DNA of 64,000 nucleotides, from NCBI RefSeq assembly GCF_002811875.1, contig NZ_NPDZ01000001.1, forward strand, positions 62,001 through 126,000. The letters run 5' to 3'. The translations under genes and the position numbers were made by a program. Position 1 is the first letter of the stretch; each line of letters begins with the position of its first letter. The notes beneath the pieces were generated by a model. That model saw nothing but the letters and a program-made list of their open reading frames with translations, was not told the origin of the DNA and ran no database searches. The stretch is from Leptospira perolatii (lineage in GTDB: Bacteria > Spirochaetota > Leptospiria > Leptospirales > Leptospiraceae). Of this stretch, positions 34,773 to 43,800 are shown in pieces.

Positions 34773-35675
34773 CTATTTGCGTGGAATGAAACAGTCCACT
34801 CCTTCTTCTTTCAATTTTCCTTTCAAAATTTCCGCTTTGGGCCTGTCAGAAAAATCTCCCATCTGAAGCACGAACATTCCTTCTCTTTCAAACAGGTACA
34901 CCTTCTCTCCATATTCTGCGGAAAGATTCTTTCTGTAATTCTCAGCTAATTGGTTATTACGAAACACACCTACTTGCACAGAATATCCTTTTGGTGCACC
35001 TTTCACGAGCGGAGCAGGAACAATCGGTCTCTTTGGAACCAACTTTTCAGGTTTAGAATCTTCTAATAAAGATTCTTCGTCTTCGAGGCCCTCTAAATCT
35101 TCGGATTCATCGCCGCCTCCACCTTTGCGCATTACTTTTAGGCCGACTCTGGCGATTCCGACATCCTTGAATTCCAGAGACTCTGCAGCCTTTTCGGAAA
35201 GATCTAGAATGCGATCCTTCGCAAAAGGACCTCTGTCATTCACTTTCACGAGTATCTCTTTATCGTTCTCTAAGTTCTTAACTTTAATTACGGAGCCAAG
35301 TGGCAAACTCGGATGAGCTGCAGTGAGTTTATTTTTGTCAAAGATCTCCCCGCTTGCAGTAGGCTTTCCGTGAAACTTTGCGCCGTACCAAGAAGAATAA
35401 CCAACTTCGTCAAAATCTCCAGATCCACCTCTTTGAGCCGGTGTCGTGGCTTTGACCATCTTATTCGGGCTTAGATCTTCCTCCAAGCTCCTGTTTTTAG
35501 AATTTCCGCTCTTTGCAAGTCTCAAATCTTGCTTAGATTCCTGATCCATGGATTCGATTTCTTTTTCAAAAAAAATCTCCGAAGGATCTCCAGAAGCACT
35601 TACTGTTTGTCGCGGTTCTGCTGACGCACAGGCAGTGATTGCGGTTAGCGCTATGATTGCCGAAAATCGATTCAT
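34773..35675 (-). CDS. rlpA: RlpA-family septal-ring protein with SPOR domain
   Basis: A 300-residue lipoprotein candidate (ITAC near residue 16). After an acidic, low-complexity stretch, residues about 90-185 form a double-psi beta-barrel (GYSSWYGAKFHGKPTASGE, then LTAAHPSLPLGS and VNDRGPF), as in RlpA, which cleaves naked glycan strands at septa. The C-terminal 75 residues are a SPOR domain (GYSVQVGVFRNNQLAENY ... FVLQMGDFSDRP) that binds denuded peptidoglycan. Length and order match RlpA. It stands alone on the minus strand. Confidence 0.88.
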   Translation of the reverse strand: MNRFSAIIALTAITACASAEPRQTVSASGDPSEIFFEKEIESMDQESKQDLRLAKSGNSKNRSLEEDLSPNKMVKATTPAQRGGSGDFDEVGYSSWYGAKFHGKPTASGEIFDKNKLTAAHPSLPLGSVIKVKNLENDKEILVKVNDRGPFAKDRILDLSEKAAESLEFKDVGIARVGLKVMRKGGGGDESEDLEGLEDEESLLEDSKPEKLVPKRPIVPAPLVKGAPKGYSVQVGVFRNNQLAENYRKNLSAEYGEKVYLFEREGMFVLQMGDFSDRPKAEILKGKLKEEGVDCFIPRK

Positions 35676-35784
35676 GCTGACTCCCTAAATCGAGACTGAT
35701 TCACTTATAATTTCGGCAAATTTATGGAACCGAATAACGACTTTTTCCGATTGCCATCTCTATAAATCGGTCGATATTTCATTT

Positions 35785-36693
35785 ATGGCGGAGACAGAGT
35801 CACGAAAGAAGTTTAACGAAGCTTTAAAACTAGAAAAGGCGGGAAAAATATCTCAGGCGGCAAAGCTTTACTCTGCAGCGATTCAAATAGAGCCCGGATT
35901 TCAAAAAGCCTATTTGAATCTGGGCGCACTCTATTCCAGAATGGGAGATTCACAGACCGCAATTCAAACTTATCAGCGAGCTCTCGAATTAGGAAAAAGT
36001 CCGGAACTCTACTACAATTTGGGAGTAGAATTCTATCGTCTGAATGCATTGGACGCGGCGGTAAAGTCGCTAAAGCATTCTTTGGAAATTAATAAGCGAT
36101 ATGTAAACTCGCATCTGCTTCTTGCGTATTGCTACAAACAGCTGGATAAACCCGACAAATCGGAACTCTATCTCAAAAATGCGCTGAAGATAGATTCCAA
36201 GAATCGAACTGCACTATCTGCAATGGCAACCATCTATTTTGATTCTGAAAGATGGGAAGAAGCGCTGACGGCCACTCAAGCCGCACTCAAACTCACTCCT
36301 GACGATCCCAGGATGCAGATTCTTCTAACAGAAATCCATACCAAGATGGGTAATTACAAGCAATCCTTCGAGGTTCTAAAGCAGGTAACAAGCACCGCCG
36401 AAGGTTTCGTCCATTTTTCCGATACGGTAAAAGCTGCTAAGGAAAACCCGGATCCTGGTCAGAAGATCTTTTTTGAAAATCTAGAATTACTCACTCGTAA
36501 GCGGTTGGATCAGTTTAAAGATAAACTAGTGCTTTCTAAAGAAAATCCTCAAGATTTCGAAGCTCCAGCTCCTCAGGACGCGCTTGATCTTTCGCTCATG
36601 TATCTGTTTCATGGAGATACGGAGCGCGCGCTCAAGTACCTCTTGTATGCTCAAAAGAACCTGGAAGAAAATCCAAACCAAGAAGCATCCTAA
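35785..36693 (+). CDS. TPR-repeat protein
   Basis: A 302-residue soluble protein made of at least six tetratricopeptide repeats (for example KAYLNLGALYSRMGDSQTAI and ELYYNLGVEFYRLNALDAAV), with no signal peptide. It is a protein-interaction scaffold; the partner is not indicated. The next TPR gene starts inside its 3' end, so the two are a pair. Confidence 0.8.
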   Translation: MAETESRKKFNEALKLEKAGKISQAAKLYSAAIQIEPGFQKAYLNLGALYSRMGDSQTAIQTYQRALELGKSPELYYNLGVEFYRLNALDAAVKSLKHSLEINKRYVNSHLLLAYCYKQLDKPDKSELYLKNALKIDSKNRTALSAMATIYFDSERWEEALTATQAALKLTPDDPRMQILLTEIHTKMGNYKQSFEVLKQVTSTAEGFVHFSDTVKAAKENPDPGQKIFFENLELLTRKRLDQFKDKLVLSKENPQDFEAPAPQDALDLSLMYLFHGDTERALKYLLYAQKNLEENPNQEAS

Positions 36694-37681
36694 CTTTCTC
36701 TTAATATCCATTTTTACCGGAACTACTTTTCTCCTCGTACAATCCTGTGTTTATCCGATCAAGCATGGAGAATTGCTGGAAAAGGATCCCTTTTTTCTGT
36801 ACGCAGTTTCCGATCGTTATCCAAAAGAATTCGTGAACTCGAACGACAATCCTTGGAAAGCAAAACTGCTTCGGAATACCGCAACTTCCTGGGAAGAGCA
36901 CAACAATTTGGGCGTTCTTTTTGCGCGAAATTCTTTGTTAGATGATTCCGAAATCGAATTTGAAAAATCACTAGAACTCGCTCCAAATCAGCCGGAGCCC
37001 TTGTTAAATCTTGTCCGTCTTTATTTCTTAACCGAGGAATACGAAGATGCAAAGGCTGCTTTTACCAAGCACTTGCAAAAAATGGGAACTTTGCAAAGGG
37101 AAAAGATAGAAAAAACATTAGAAAGTTCTAACAGAGAAGAGGAATTGGTACTCTTTTGGGACTCCCTTTCTAAAATTCCGGGACAGGAACTGAATGCTTG
37201 GGAAAAGCTTGCTGAGTATTTTTTTGCAAAGCAGGATTGGTCCAAAAGTTACTACTATCTGGAAAAAATTCTGCAGTTTAGCCCTTATAACAAAAACGCT
37301 CGCGGGATGATGGTGAGAATGGCCTACCATTTGGAAAAGTGGGACGAAGTTCTGGTATTCGGATCAAGCTTGGTTGGGACAAAAGAAAGAATTGCAGACC
37401 TTGAGTTCTATCTGGCACAAGCATATTATGAAAAGCAGAGATACACAGAATGCATACAATGGATCGGCAAAATCCCGGAGCAGGAAAAGGAATCTCTAGC
37501 AGCACTCCATCTTTGGAAATCCTGTCTTTTGTCTAAAAATCCAAAATCCGATCTCAGGCCTCTTTTGTCTTATTTCAGAAAATTAAGAGTCAAGGGACTT
37601 CAAATTTCCGAAGAAGATTTTTTTCCGACCTTAACCCCCGAAGGCAAAGAAGCTTTAGAACGTTTACTAATCGGAAGATAA
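36647..37681 (+). CDS. TPR-repeat lipoprotein
   Basis: A 344-residue protein. The open frame begins at 36584, but ATG at 36647 gives a proper lipoprotein signal: a basic n-region (KRTWKKIQTKK), a hydrophobic core, and LLVQSC at residue 34. The earlier codons simply shadow the upstream gene. It then has TPR units (EHNNLGVLFARNSLLDDSEI, then PEPLLNLVRLYFLTEEYEDA). It overlaps the soluble TPR gene by 47 bases. One protein would sit in the cytoplasm and one on the membrane. Confidence 0.75.
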   Translation: MLKRTWKKIQTKKHPNFLLISIFTGTTFLLVQSCVYPIKHGELLEKDPFFLYAVSDRYPKEFVNSNDNPWKAKLLRNTATSWEEHNNLGVLFARNSLLDDSEIEFEKSLELAPNQPEPLLNLVRLYFLTEEYEDAKAAFTKHLQKMGTLQREKIEKTLESSNREEELVLFWDSLSKIPGQELNAWEKLAEYFFAKQDWSKSYYYLEKILQFSPYNKNARGMMVRMAYHLEKWDEVLVFGSSLVGTKERIADLEFYLAQAYYEKQRYTECIQWIGKIPEQEKESLAALHLWKSCLLSKNPKSDLRPLLSYFRKLRVKGLQISEEDFFPTLTPEGKEALERLLIGR

Positions 37682-37729
37682 CTTAGTAAAATTTTCCTCC
37701 GACTTCTCTTCAAAGTAAGTTTTTGCATC

Positions 37730-38563
37730 TTATGAATTTTCAGAACAAAATCGCCAGGTGTCAATTGCCCTAATCAAATCGGAAGGGGAATGTGTTCGAA
37801 TCATCGGAACTCCTTTTGACCATAAGTAGAGTTCAGATACCGCGGTTGGAACTCCCCTTTCTTCTACCGCCAAGCCGCCTAGCGCATTACCTAAAAAGGA
37901 TTTTCGAGTCACCGATACCATCAGCTTTGGAAATCTCTTTCTTAGCTCCGAGATCTGTCGTATCACAGAAAAGCTTACACGAAAATCGCTACTTAGAAAG
38001 AAGCCCATCCCTGGATCAAAGATCAAATTCTCTTCCGGAACTCCCACGCCTTTCATTGTTCGAACCCTCTCTTCAAAGAATTCCAAAATTTCCGGCATTA
38101 CATTCTCCGGAGTTAAATGTGATTCTTCTTCGGCTCTGTTTCCATGATTGTGAGAGTACATGATAATATGTTTAGTCGGAAGATTGCAAAATTCTCTCAG
38201 AACTGATAAGCTTTCCGAGTCTACATATCCTCGAATATTGTTTATGAAATCTACGCCCGACTCTAGAGCCTTTCGCATCACAAGCGGCTTGTAGGTGTCC
38301 ACAGAAATCGAAATGCCATTTCGCTTAAGCTCCGAAATCACGGTTTCTATTCGTTTCCATTCTTCTGAGGGATCAACCCATTCCGCCTTTATATTCGAGG
38401 ACTGAGCTCCAATATCGATTACGTCAGCCCCTTCTTCTTTTAGCTCGATTGCTTTGCGAATTGCTTCCTCTTCTTGTAAATACTTCCCTCCATCGAAAAA
38501 GGAATCGCTCGTAATATTCAAAATACCGAAAATCAGGGGTTTCGGAGGCAAATTCATTGTCAT
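37730..38563 (-). CDS. folP: Dihydropteroate synthase (divergent)
   Basis: A 277-residue TIM barrel that joins pABA to pterin diphosphate in folate synthesis. The catalytic frame is there: FGILNITSDSFFDGG, SVDTYKP (Asp), INNIRGY (Asn), IFDPGMGF (Asp), VTRKSFLG (Lys) and IRTHSPSD (Arg, His). One loop is unusual: canonical GGESTRPG reads GAQSSNIK, so the Thr-Arg pair that contacts substrate is Ser-Asn. ATG at 38563 (GGAAAAGA upstream) is preferred to the GTG/ATG-rich extension to 38674, which would abut the divergent gene. Confidence 0.82.
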   Translation of the reverse strand: MTMNLPPKPLIFGILNITSDSFFDGGKYLQEEEAIRKAIELKEEGADVIDIGAQSSNIKAEWVDPSEEWKRIETVISELKRNGISISVDTYKPLVMRKALESGVDFINNIRGYVDSESLSVLREFCNLPTKHIIMYSHNHGNRAEEESHLTPENVMPEILEFFEERVRTMKGVGVPEENLIFDPGMGFFLSSDFRVSFSVIRQISELRKRFPKLMVSVTRKSFLGNALGGLAVEERGVPTAVSELYLWSKGVPMIRTHSPSDLIRAIDTWRFCSENS

Positions 38564-38680
38564 CGATTCTTTTCCAACTTTGTTACTCTCAGAAGTTTCC
38601 ATATTGATCCGGAGGGCTTTCCTTCCGATACTAGATTCACGGGCAGGAAAATCCAGGTAATTTCCCAAAACCATATAAAG

Positions 38681-40762
38681 ATGCGGCTTTCAAAACAAAC
38701 GATCAAATCCCAAATTTTCCTTTTGGTAAAAACACAGAATCGAAAAGCAACTGCTTTCATTGTCGCATTTCTATTAGGGACCGGCTTGTTGTCTCAGCCA
38801 ATCCCCTCTCTGATCGAGCGCACATTCGGACAACCACTCAACACTCAGAACGACGAATACAACCCTATCATTAGTCCGGACGGAAGATACCTGGTATTCC
38901 AGTCCAATCGCCCCGGGGGAGAAGGGGAGATGGATCTCTGGCTTTCCGAAAACGCAAACTTTAAAAATCGAGATGGCGAAACTGATTGGAAGAAGCCGAT
39001 CAACCTAAACCAAGATATATGGGAGAGAAATCGAAAGCAACTACCGGCGGGTGAGAAAAAATCCATGCTCCTCAATACGGATCACTTTGAGGGCGGGCTT
39101 TCTATTCGATTCGACGAGGTGGGAAATCCAATGGAGATTTTCTTCACTTCGATTCGAAATGCGACCGCTGAAAGAAATGGGTTTGATGGATTAGATATTT
39201 ATTATACAAAAAAGGACGAAAAAACAAAGCTTTGGACAGATCCTCAATCGGTTGCCGAAGTAAATTCAAATTTTAATGATAAGATGCCTGCGATTTCTCC
39301 GGATGGAAGGTATCTTGTGTTCTCTTCCGATCGACCCGGAGGATACGGTGAGCACGATTTGTGGGTTTCTTATCGGAATATGGAGAACGGCTCCTGGTCC
39401 AGCCCATTGAATCTTGGAACTGAAATCAATTCCAAATCCAGTGAAATTCTCCCTTACATACATCCGGATGGAGAGCAATTGTACTTCTCCACCAATCGTG
39501 AAAACGACAGAAAGAAATTCTCTCTCTTTCGTGTCTTCTTAGATTTACCTAGCCGCCCGGATCGAGAAGACGAAGAAGATAAAATCGCGCACGGAAAAAC
39601 TAAGTTACCATTTCCTATAGCTGAAACCGGTTCCTTGGAAAGACTTCCTTTTCCTTTTAATACCGAATCGAGAGAAAACTTCGATTCGGAAGGGATTTCT
39701 TTTGATCATGAAGGAATCTGGGCCTATATCTCCTCAAATCGAGATGGTGGACAGGGCCAGTACGATATTTATCGCTTTCAAGTACCTGAATCTTTGAGGA
39801 ATTCCTACGATCTTGGATTCGAAGGATTGGTGTTAGACGGCTCCGAACCTACAATGATCGGTCTCGATTCTACGATTAAGATCTACGATGGCATTGGGCC
39901 ACCTAGAGTCATCACTTCGCGAAGAATCGGTGGAGACTTGTCCAAAGGCAAACAAACAAACTTCAATACAGTTCTAAAAACAGGCAGAGTCTACAAAGTA
40001 GAAATTTCTTCTCCTGGGTTTTATCCTACCGAGGATAAGCTAGACTTACGTGGAAACATCGAACGTAAAAAGACTATTTACAAAACCTACGTTCTCTTAC
40101 CGATCCGAGAAGATGAAAAAGCGAAGATTAGCTCACTTAAACAAGAAGGTCCTGCCAAAGGAATTAACGTGATCGTAATAGATGCAGTAACAAAGGAAAG
40201 AATTCCTGGAGCGTCCGTTACATTATTCACTCCTAAGAATCGCCAAGGTGAATCTTTAAAATTCGACGACAAGGAAAGAAATTTCCACATAATGGTCATA
40301 CCCGACACGGACTTTGAACTTTTTGCAAAAGCGCCGAAGTATGTCTCAGAAAGCGTGAACGTGATTCGGAAAGAAGCGAAAGATGGTCTAACGGTAACGA
40401 TCGCTTTACGAAAGGAAGCTGACGTTCCGGTAGTTCTAAGTACAAAACTTTTTTTTGAATTCGATAAGACAGAACTTACTGTTGATCACCGCAAACAACT
40501 TGATGCGATTGTAGACTACCTAAAAAAGAATCCGTCGGATAAAATTGAAGTTGGGGGCCATACCGATAATGTTGCCTCCAAGGAATACAACACACGATTA
40601 AGTGGGAAGCGAGCACGGAACGTCTACGATTATTTCCGAACCAAAGGAATCCAAGCAAAGCGTCTAAAAACTAGAGCTTATTGGTATTCGAGGCCGGAAG
40701 CAGATAACTCTACGGATGAGGGTAGAGCAAAGAATCGGAGGGTGGATTTCCGGAAGCTATAA
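38681..40762 (+). CDS. OmpA-family protein with PD40 propeller repeats
   Basis: A 693-residue envelope protein. After an N-terminal signal-like segment, residues about 55-370 hold PD40 (TolB-like) propeller repeats: SPDGRYLVFQSNRPGG, SPDGRYLVFSSDRPGG, HPDGEQLYFSTNREND and HEGIWAYISSNRDGGQ. A central region of unknown fold follows, then the C-terminal OmpA domain (FFEFDKTELT, VGGHTDNVASKEYN, RAKNRRVDF), which anchors to peptidoglycan. This makes it a cell-wall-bound propeller scaffold. It is followed at once by the PilZ-like gene with its own AAAGGAG. Confidence 0.85.
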   Translation: MRLSKQTIKSQIFLLVKTQNRKATAFIVAFLLGTGLLSQPIPSLIERTFGQPLNTQNDEYNPIISPDGRYLVFQSNRPGGEGEMDLWLSENANFKNRDGETDWKKPINLNQDIWERNRKQLPAGEKKSMLLNTDHFEGGLSIRFDEVGNPMEIFFTSIRNATAERNGFDGLDIYYTKKDEKTKLWTDPQSVAEVNSNFNDKMPAISPDGRYLVFSSDRPGGYGEHDLWVSYRNMENGSWSSPLNLGTEINSKSSEILPYIHPDGEQLYFSTNRENDRKKFSLFRVFLDLPSRPDREDEEDKIAHGKTKLPFPIAETGSLERLPFPFNTESRENFDSEGISFDHEGIWAYISSNRDGGQGQYDIYRFQVPESLRNSYDLGFEGLVLDGSEPTMIGLDSTIKIYDGIGPPRVITSRRIGGDLSKGKQTNFNTVLKTGRVYKVEISSPGFYPTEDKLDLRGNIERKKTIYKTYVLLPIREDEKAKISSLKQEGPAKGINVIVIDAVTKERIPGASVTLFTPKNRQGESLKFDDKERNFHIMVIPDTDFELFAKAPKYVSESVNVIRKEAKDGLTVTIALRKEADVPVVLSTKLFFEFDKTELTVDHRKQLDAIVDYLKKNPSDKIEVGGHTDNVASKEYNTRLSGKRARNVYDYFRTKGIQAKRLKTRAYWYSRPEADNSTDEGRAKNRRVDFRKL

Positions 40763-40772
40763 AGGAGTTTCG

Positions 40773-41918
40773 ATGGAAATCGAGTACACAAATTTTCTAC
40801 AATCTCCGAGAGTCTGGGACACGATTCGAGACCCAGAAAAAGTTGGATATATTCTTAAAGAGTACGTCCATAACAACGGATTGTTTTTAAAGGAAAATCC
40901 GCTAAAACAAGAATTACAAATTCTTCAAGTATCTCCCGAAGGTAAGCTGCTACTCAGAATCGACCCGGACTTTGCCCACACAAATTCCGAAATTACCGTA
41001 TACAAAACTCTCAGTAAACACATGGAAATCGGGTTCCAAATAGAATCCGTAAATAATGATGGAGTTGCAGTTTGCAAACCTGAGTTCATCCGAATTGCTA
41101 AAGACGGAAGAGTTACTTCAAGAATCGATGGGCTCGCAGGCAAGGTGGTCGCGCATCGCTTTCATATGGTAAAGAAAGACCAAGATGCGACCAAAGTATT
41201 CGGAACTTCCGGACAAATCCTGTTAACGGATCTTCACAAAAATCTTTTGGCAGAATTCCCTTCGTCGAAATTGCTCTTTCCCTCTCAAAAAGAATTAAGT
41301 CCAGAACAAGAAATCGCTAAAAGAACTGGAAAGCCAATCCTAATTACGGATGCGGTTAGCCTTTCTCAGCCAGCATCCTTAGATGGTTTCGAGCTCTTGA
41401 ATCTAAAAAGCGAGTGGGAAGAAGAAATGATTTTGGAAGATAGACTGAACGCCTATCGCCTGGGAAAAATCAAATCATTCGCGGTCTTCCCAATTTATTA
41501 CACTGACCCTTCTGGAAAAAATCTAGTCGCAATTGGTTACACAGAATCTAAAGAAGAGAGCATAGATCCTCGGGTTCTTATCAGATACAAAGAACTGGAA
41601 GAAACCTTTAATAAGCGAATTGATGATTCTAATACTTTGGATATCGATATTCGCCAAAATATTTTGAATGCGTCAGAAGGCGGGATCTTACTCGAAGTCA
41701 CCGAACCTCAGTTAATTGAGTCCTTCCTGCATAAGCCCTTTTTTACGGCTGACTTGACTTTCAAGATGCAGGCTCCCCTCAGGTTCGCATTCAAAATCCG
41801 ACATATTTCAAAAGTGGGTGAAATTTATCTAGTTGGTGCAGAAATAGTTGGCTCCAACGACGCCAAGGCTAACATGACTCTATTAAAGAAGAATCTCAGC
41901 TTCATCAAGAGTCTTTAA
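40773..41918 (+). CDS. PilZ-like protein (possibly DUF1577)
   Basis: A 381-residue cytoplasmic protein. ATG at 40773 follows AAAGGAG by five bases; the open frame starts inside the OmpA gene but without support. The C-terminal 90 residues ([17 protein letters not shown], then [21 protein letters not shown]) look like a PilZ-type beta barrel, and the N-terminal part has a second repeat of similar character. The whole resembles the Leptospira DUF1577 family from memory. The arginine motif of a canonical c-di-GMP-binding PilZ (RxxxR) is not seen clearly, so ligand binding is unproven. Confidence 0.6.
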   Translation: MEIEYTNFLQSPRVWDTIRDPEKVGYILKEYVHNNGLFLKENPLKQELQILQVSPEGKLLLRIDPDFAHTNSEITVYKTLSKHMEIGFQIESVNNDGVAVCKPEFIRIAKDGRVTSRIDGLAGKVVAHRFHMVKKDQDATKVFGTSGQILLTDLHKNLLAEFPSSKLLFPSQKELSPEQEIAKRTGKPILITDAVSLSQPASLDGFELLNLKSEWEEEMILEDRLNAYRLGKIKSFAVFPIYYTDPSGKNLVAIGYTESKEESIDPRVLIRYKELEETFNKRIDDSNTLDIDIRQNILNASEGGILLEVTEPQLIESFLHKPFFTADLTFKMQAPLRFAFKIRHISKVGEIYLVGAEIVGSNDAKANMTLLKKNLSFIKSL

Positions 41919-41923
41919 GAGCT

Positions 41924-43243
41924 TTGGAAAAACAAAAATCCTTTTTACCTACAGCCCCATACAAGGGGACAAGAGACTTTTATCCGGACGAAATGCGATT
42001 TCGAAATTGGATGTTTTCCGTAATGCGGGAAACTGTACAATCTTTCGGATACCAGGAATACGACGGTCCAATATTAGAATCATTCGAACTTTATAAAGCA
42101 AAGAGTGGAGAAGAAATCGTACAGAGACAACTATACGATTTTATTGATAAAGGAGAAAGACGCGTTGCAATCCGACCTGAGATGACTCCCACTCTCGCAA
42201 GAATGGTTGCGGGAAATGTAAGAAATCTTGCGAAGCCGATTCGCTGGTTTTCCGTTCCGAATCTATGGAGATACGAGCAACCTGGAAAAGGAAGGCTGAG
42301 GGAACACTGGCAGCTGAACGTTGATCTATTCGGAGTCAAATCCTACACTGCAGAAGTTGAGATCATTCTGATCGCAGATGCAATTTTACAGAAATTTCGC
42401 GCTCCAAAAGGCAGCTACCAAATCAAAGTTTCTCATCGAAAACTGCTAGATTCGTTTCTTTCGAATACTCTCGAACTAAAATCCGAGAAGGCGCAGGCTG
42501 TATCCAAAGTTTTGGACAAAAAATCGAAGGTCTCTCAAAAGGAATTCGAAGGAGAAATGAGCCCTTTGCTTTCTGATCCCGCAAAACAGCTTCCTTTAAT
42601 CTATTCCTACTTAGATAGCGATCTGAAATCGATTTCTAAAATGCCAGGGATCGATCCTAATGCGATCGAATTTATTTCTAAATTGTTTTCGGATCTGAAT
42701 GGCCTGGGAATCAAAGAGCAACTAGTTTTTGATCCATCCATTGTTCGTGGTTTCGATTATTATACCGGCTGTATATTCGAAGTTTTTGATACGAATCCTG
42801 AGAACAGAAGATCTCTTTACGGCGGAGGAAGGTATGACAATCTTATCGGACTTTTCTCCAATGAACAACTTTCCGGAATCGGATTCGGATTAGGTGATGT
42901 TACTTTTAAAAATTTCTTAGAAGGACATGGACTTATTCCCGATTTAAATAGAAATGATACCGTCTTTATTCCGATCCTGGAAGAAGGATTATTTCAGGAA
43001 GTGATTAAACTTGCGGACGAGCTGAGAATTTCCGGGATTAAAACGGAAACCATGTTGGAACCCTCAAAGATCGCAAAGCAGATACAGACTGCTGAGAAAA
43101 AAGGATGCAGATTTGTTGTGTTCCTTGGTTCAGACGAACTTGCAAATCGAACAGTCCAATTAAAGGACTTGAATACAGGAGAACAAGTCTCGGTTTCCAG
43201 ATTGGATCTTTCATCCAAGTTGAAAGAATCTCTGAAAGTCTGA
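41924..43243 (+). CDS. hisS: Histidyl-tRNA synthetase
   Basis: A 439-residue class II aminoacyl-tRNA synthetase. Motifs: [16 protein letters not shown] and [11 protein letters not shown] (motif 1 to 2 region), [19 protein letters not shown] (motif 2), [15 protein letters not shown] (HisA), [13 protein letters not shown] (HisB) and the C-terminal anticodon domain from about 335. The start is TTG at 41924. It follows the PilZ-like gene by five bases and is probably co-transcribed. Frame and length are normal. Confidence 0.95.
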   Translation: MEKQKSFLPTAPYKGTRDFYPDEMRFRNWMFSVMRETVQSFGYQEYDGPILESFELYKAKSGEEIVQRQLYDFIDKGERRVAIRPEMTPTLARMVAGNVRNLAKPIRWFSVPNLWRYEQPGKGRLREHWQLNVDLFGVKSYTAEVEIILIADAILQKFRAPKGSYQIKVSHRKLLDSFLSNTLELKSEKAQAVSKVLDKKSKVSQKEFEGEMSPLLSDPAKQLPLIYSYLDSDLKSISKMPGIDPNAIEFISKLFSDLNGLGIKEQLVFDPSIVRGFDYYTGCIFEVFDTNPENRRSLYGGGRYDNLIGLFSNEQLSGIGFGLGDVTFKNFLEGHGLIPDLNRNDTVFIPILEEGLFQEVIKLADELRISGIKTETMLEPSKIAKQIQTAEKKGCRFVVFLGSDELANRTVQLKDLNTGEQVSVSRLDLSSKLKESLKV

Positions 43244-43257
43244 CCTTTTACGAAAAT

Positions 43258-43800
43258 ATGGAATTTTTAAAAGAGTTAGATTATTCTATCGCATTTTTTA
43301 TTCGAAAGCATATCAATACTCCCGGATTAAATAGAGTTTTGTCCAGAATCAACCGCGGGGAGGCTTTGCTTTTGATCATTGTTCCCTTTCTGATTTATGG
43401 AACAATTTACAAAACTCTGCCTCATTCTTGGTGGATCACCTTTTTTTACACCGCGTTAGTGTCTTACGCTAACGATCGGTTTGTATTAGTCCTCAAGAAA
43501 GCGATCTCACGAAAAAGACCTTTGTTAACTGTAGCAGGCAAGATAGACGAGAACCCGGATATGAAACATTCGTTTCCGTCCGCTCATGCAGCAAACTCCA
43601 TGACAGCAGTGATTTTGCTCGTGTTCTTGTTTGGGTTTCCACCCTGGTTCTTGGTATTTACTTTTCTCGCAGGATTAGGAAGGTTATTGTCGCTACATCA
43701 CTTTCCGAGTGATGTAGCGGGTGGGTGGTTGATCGGATGCCTTAGCGGAGGATTAGGCCTCTTTTTTGGCAGCTGGCTTTTTGCCTACTTTAACATTTAA
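43258..43800 (+). CDS. PAP2-family membrane phosphatase
   Basis: A 180-residue inner-membrane phosphatase with about five membrane segments. All three signature motifs are present: KKAISRKRP (KxxxxxxRP), HSFPSAHAANSM (PSxH) and GRLLSLHHFPSDVAGG (SRxxxxxHxxxD-like). It may dephosphorylate phosphatidate, undecaprenyl diphosphate or lipid A. ATG at 43258 is chosen over the upstream open frame because the earlier residues belong to another frame of hisS. Its last 48 bases overlap the convergent pntA-like gene. Confidence 0.88.
   Translation: MEFLKELDYSIAFFIRKHINTPGLNRVLSRINRGEALLLIIVPFLIYGTIYKTLPHSWWITFFYTALVSYANDRFVLVLKKAISRKRPLLTVAGKIDENPDMKHSFPSAHAANSMTAVILLVFLFGFPPWFLVFTFLAGLGRLLSLHHFPSDVAGGWLIGCLSGGLGLFFGSWLFAYFNI

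Noticed and set aside
36584..36646. Longer start of the TPR lipoprotein
   Set aside because: These codons only shadow the upstream TPR gene; ATG at 36647 gives a proper lipoprotein signal.
43105..43257. Longer start of the PAP2 gene
   Set aside because: These codons lie inside hisS in another frame; the homologous N-terminus starts at 43258.
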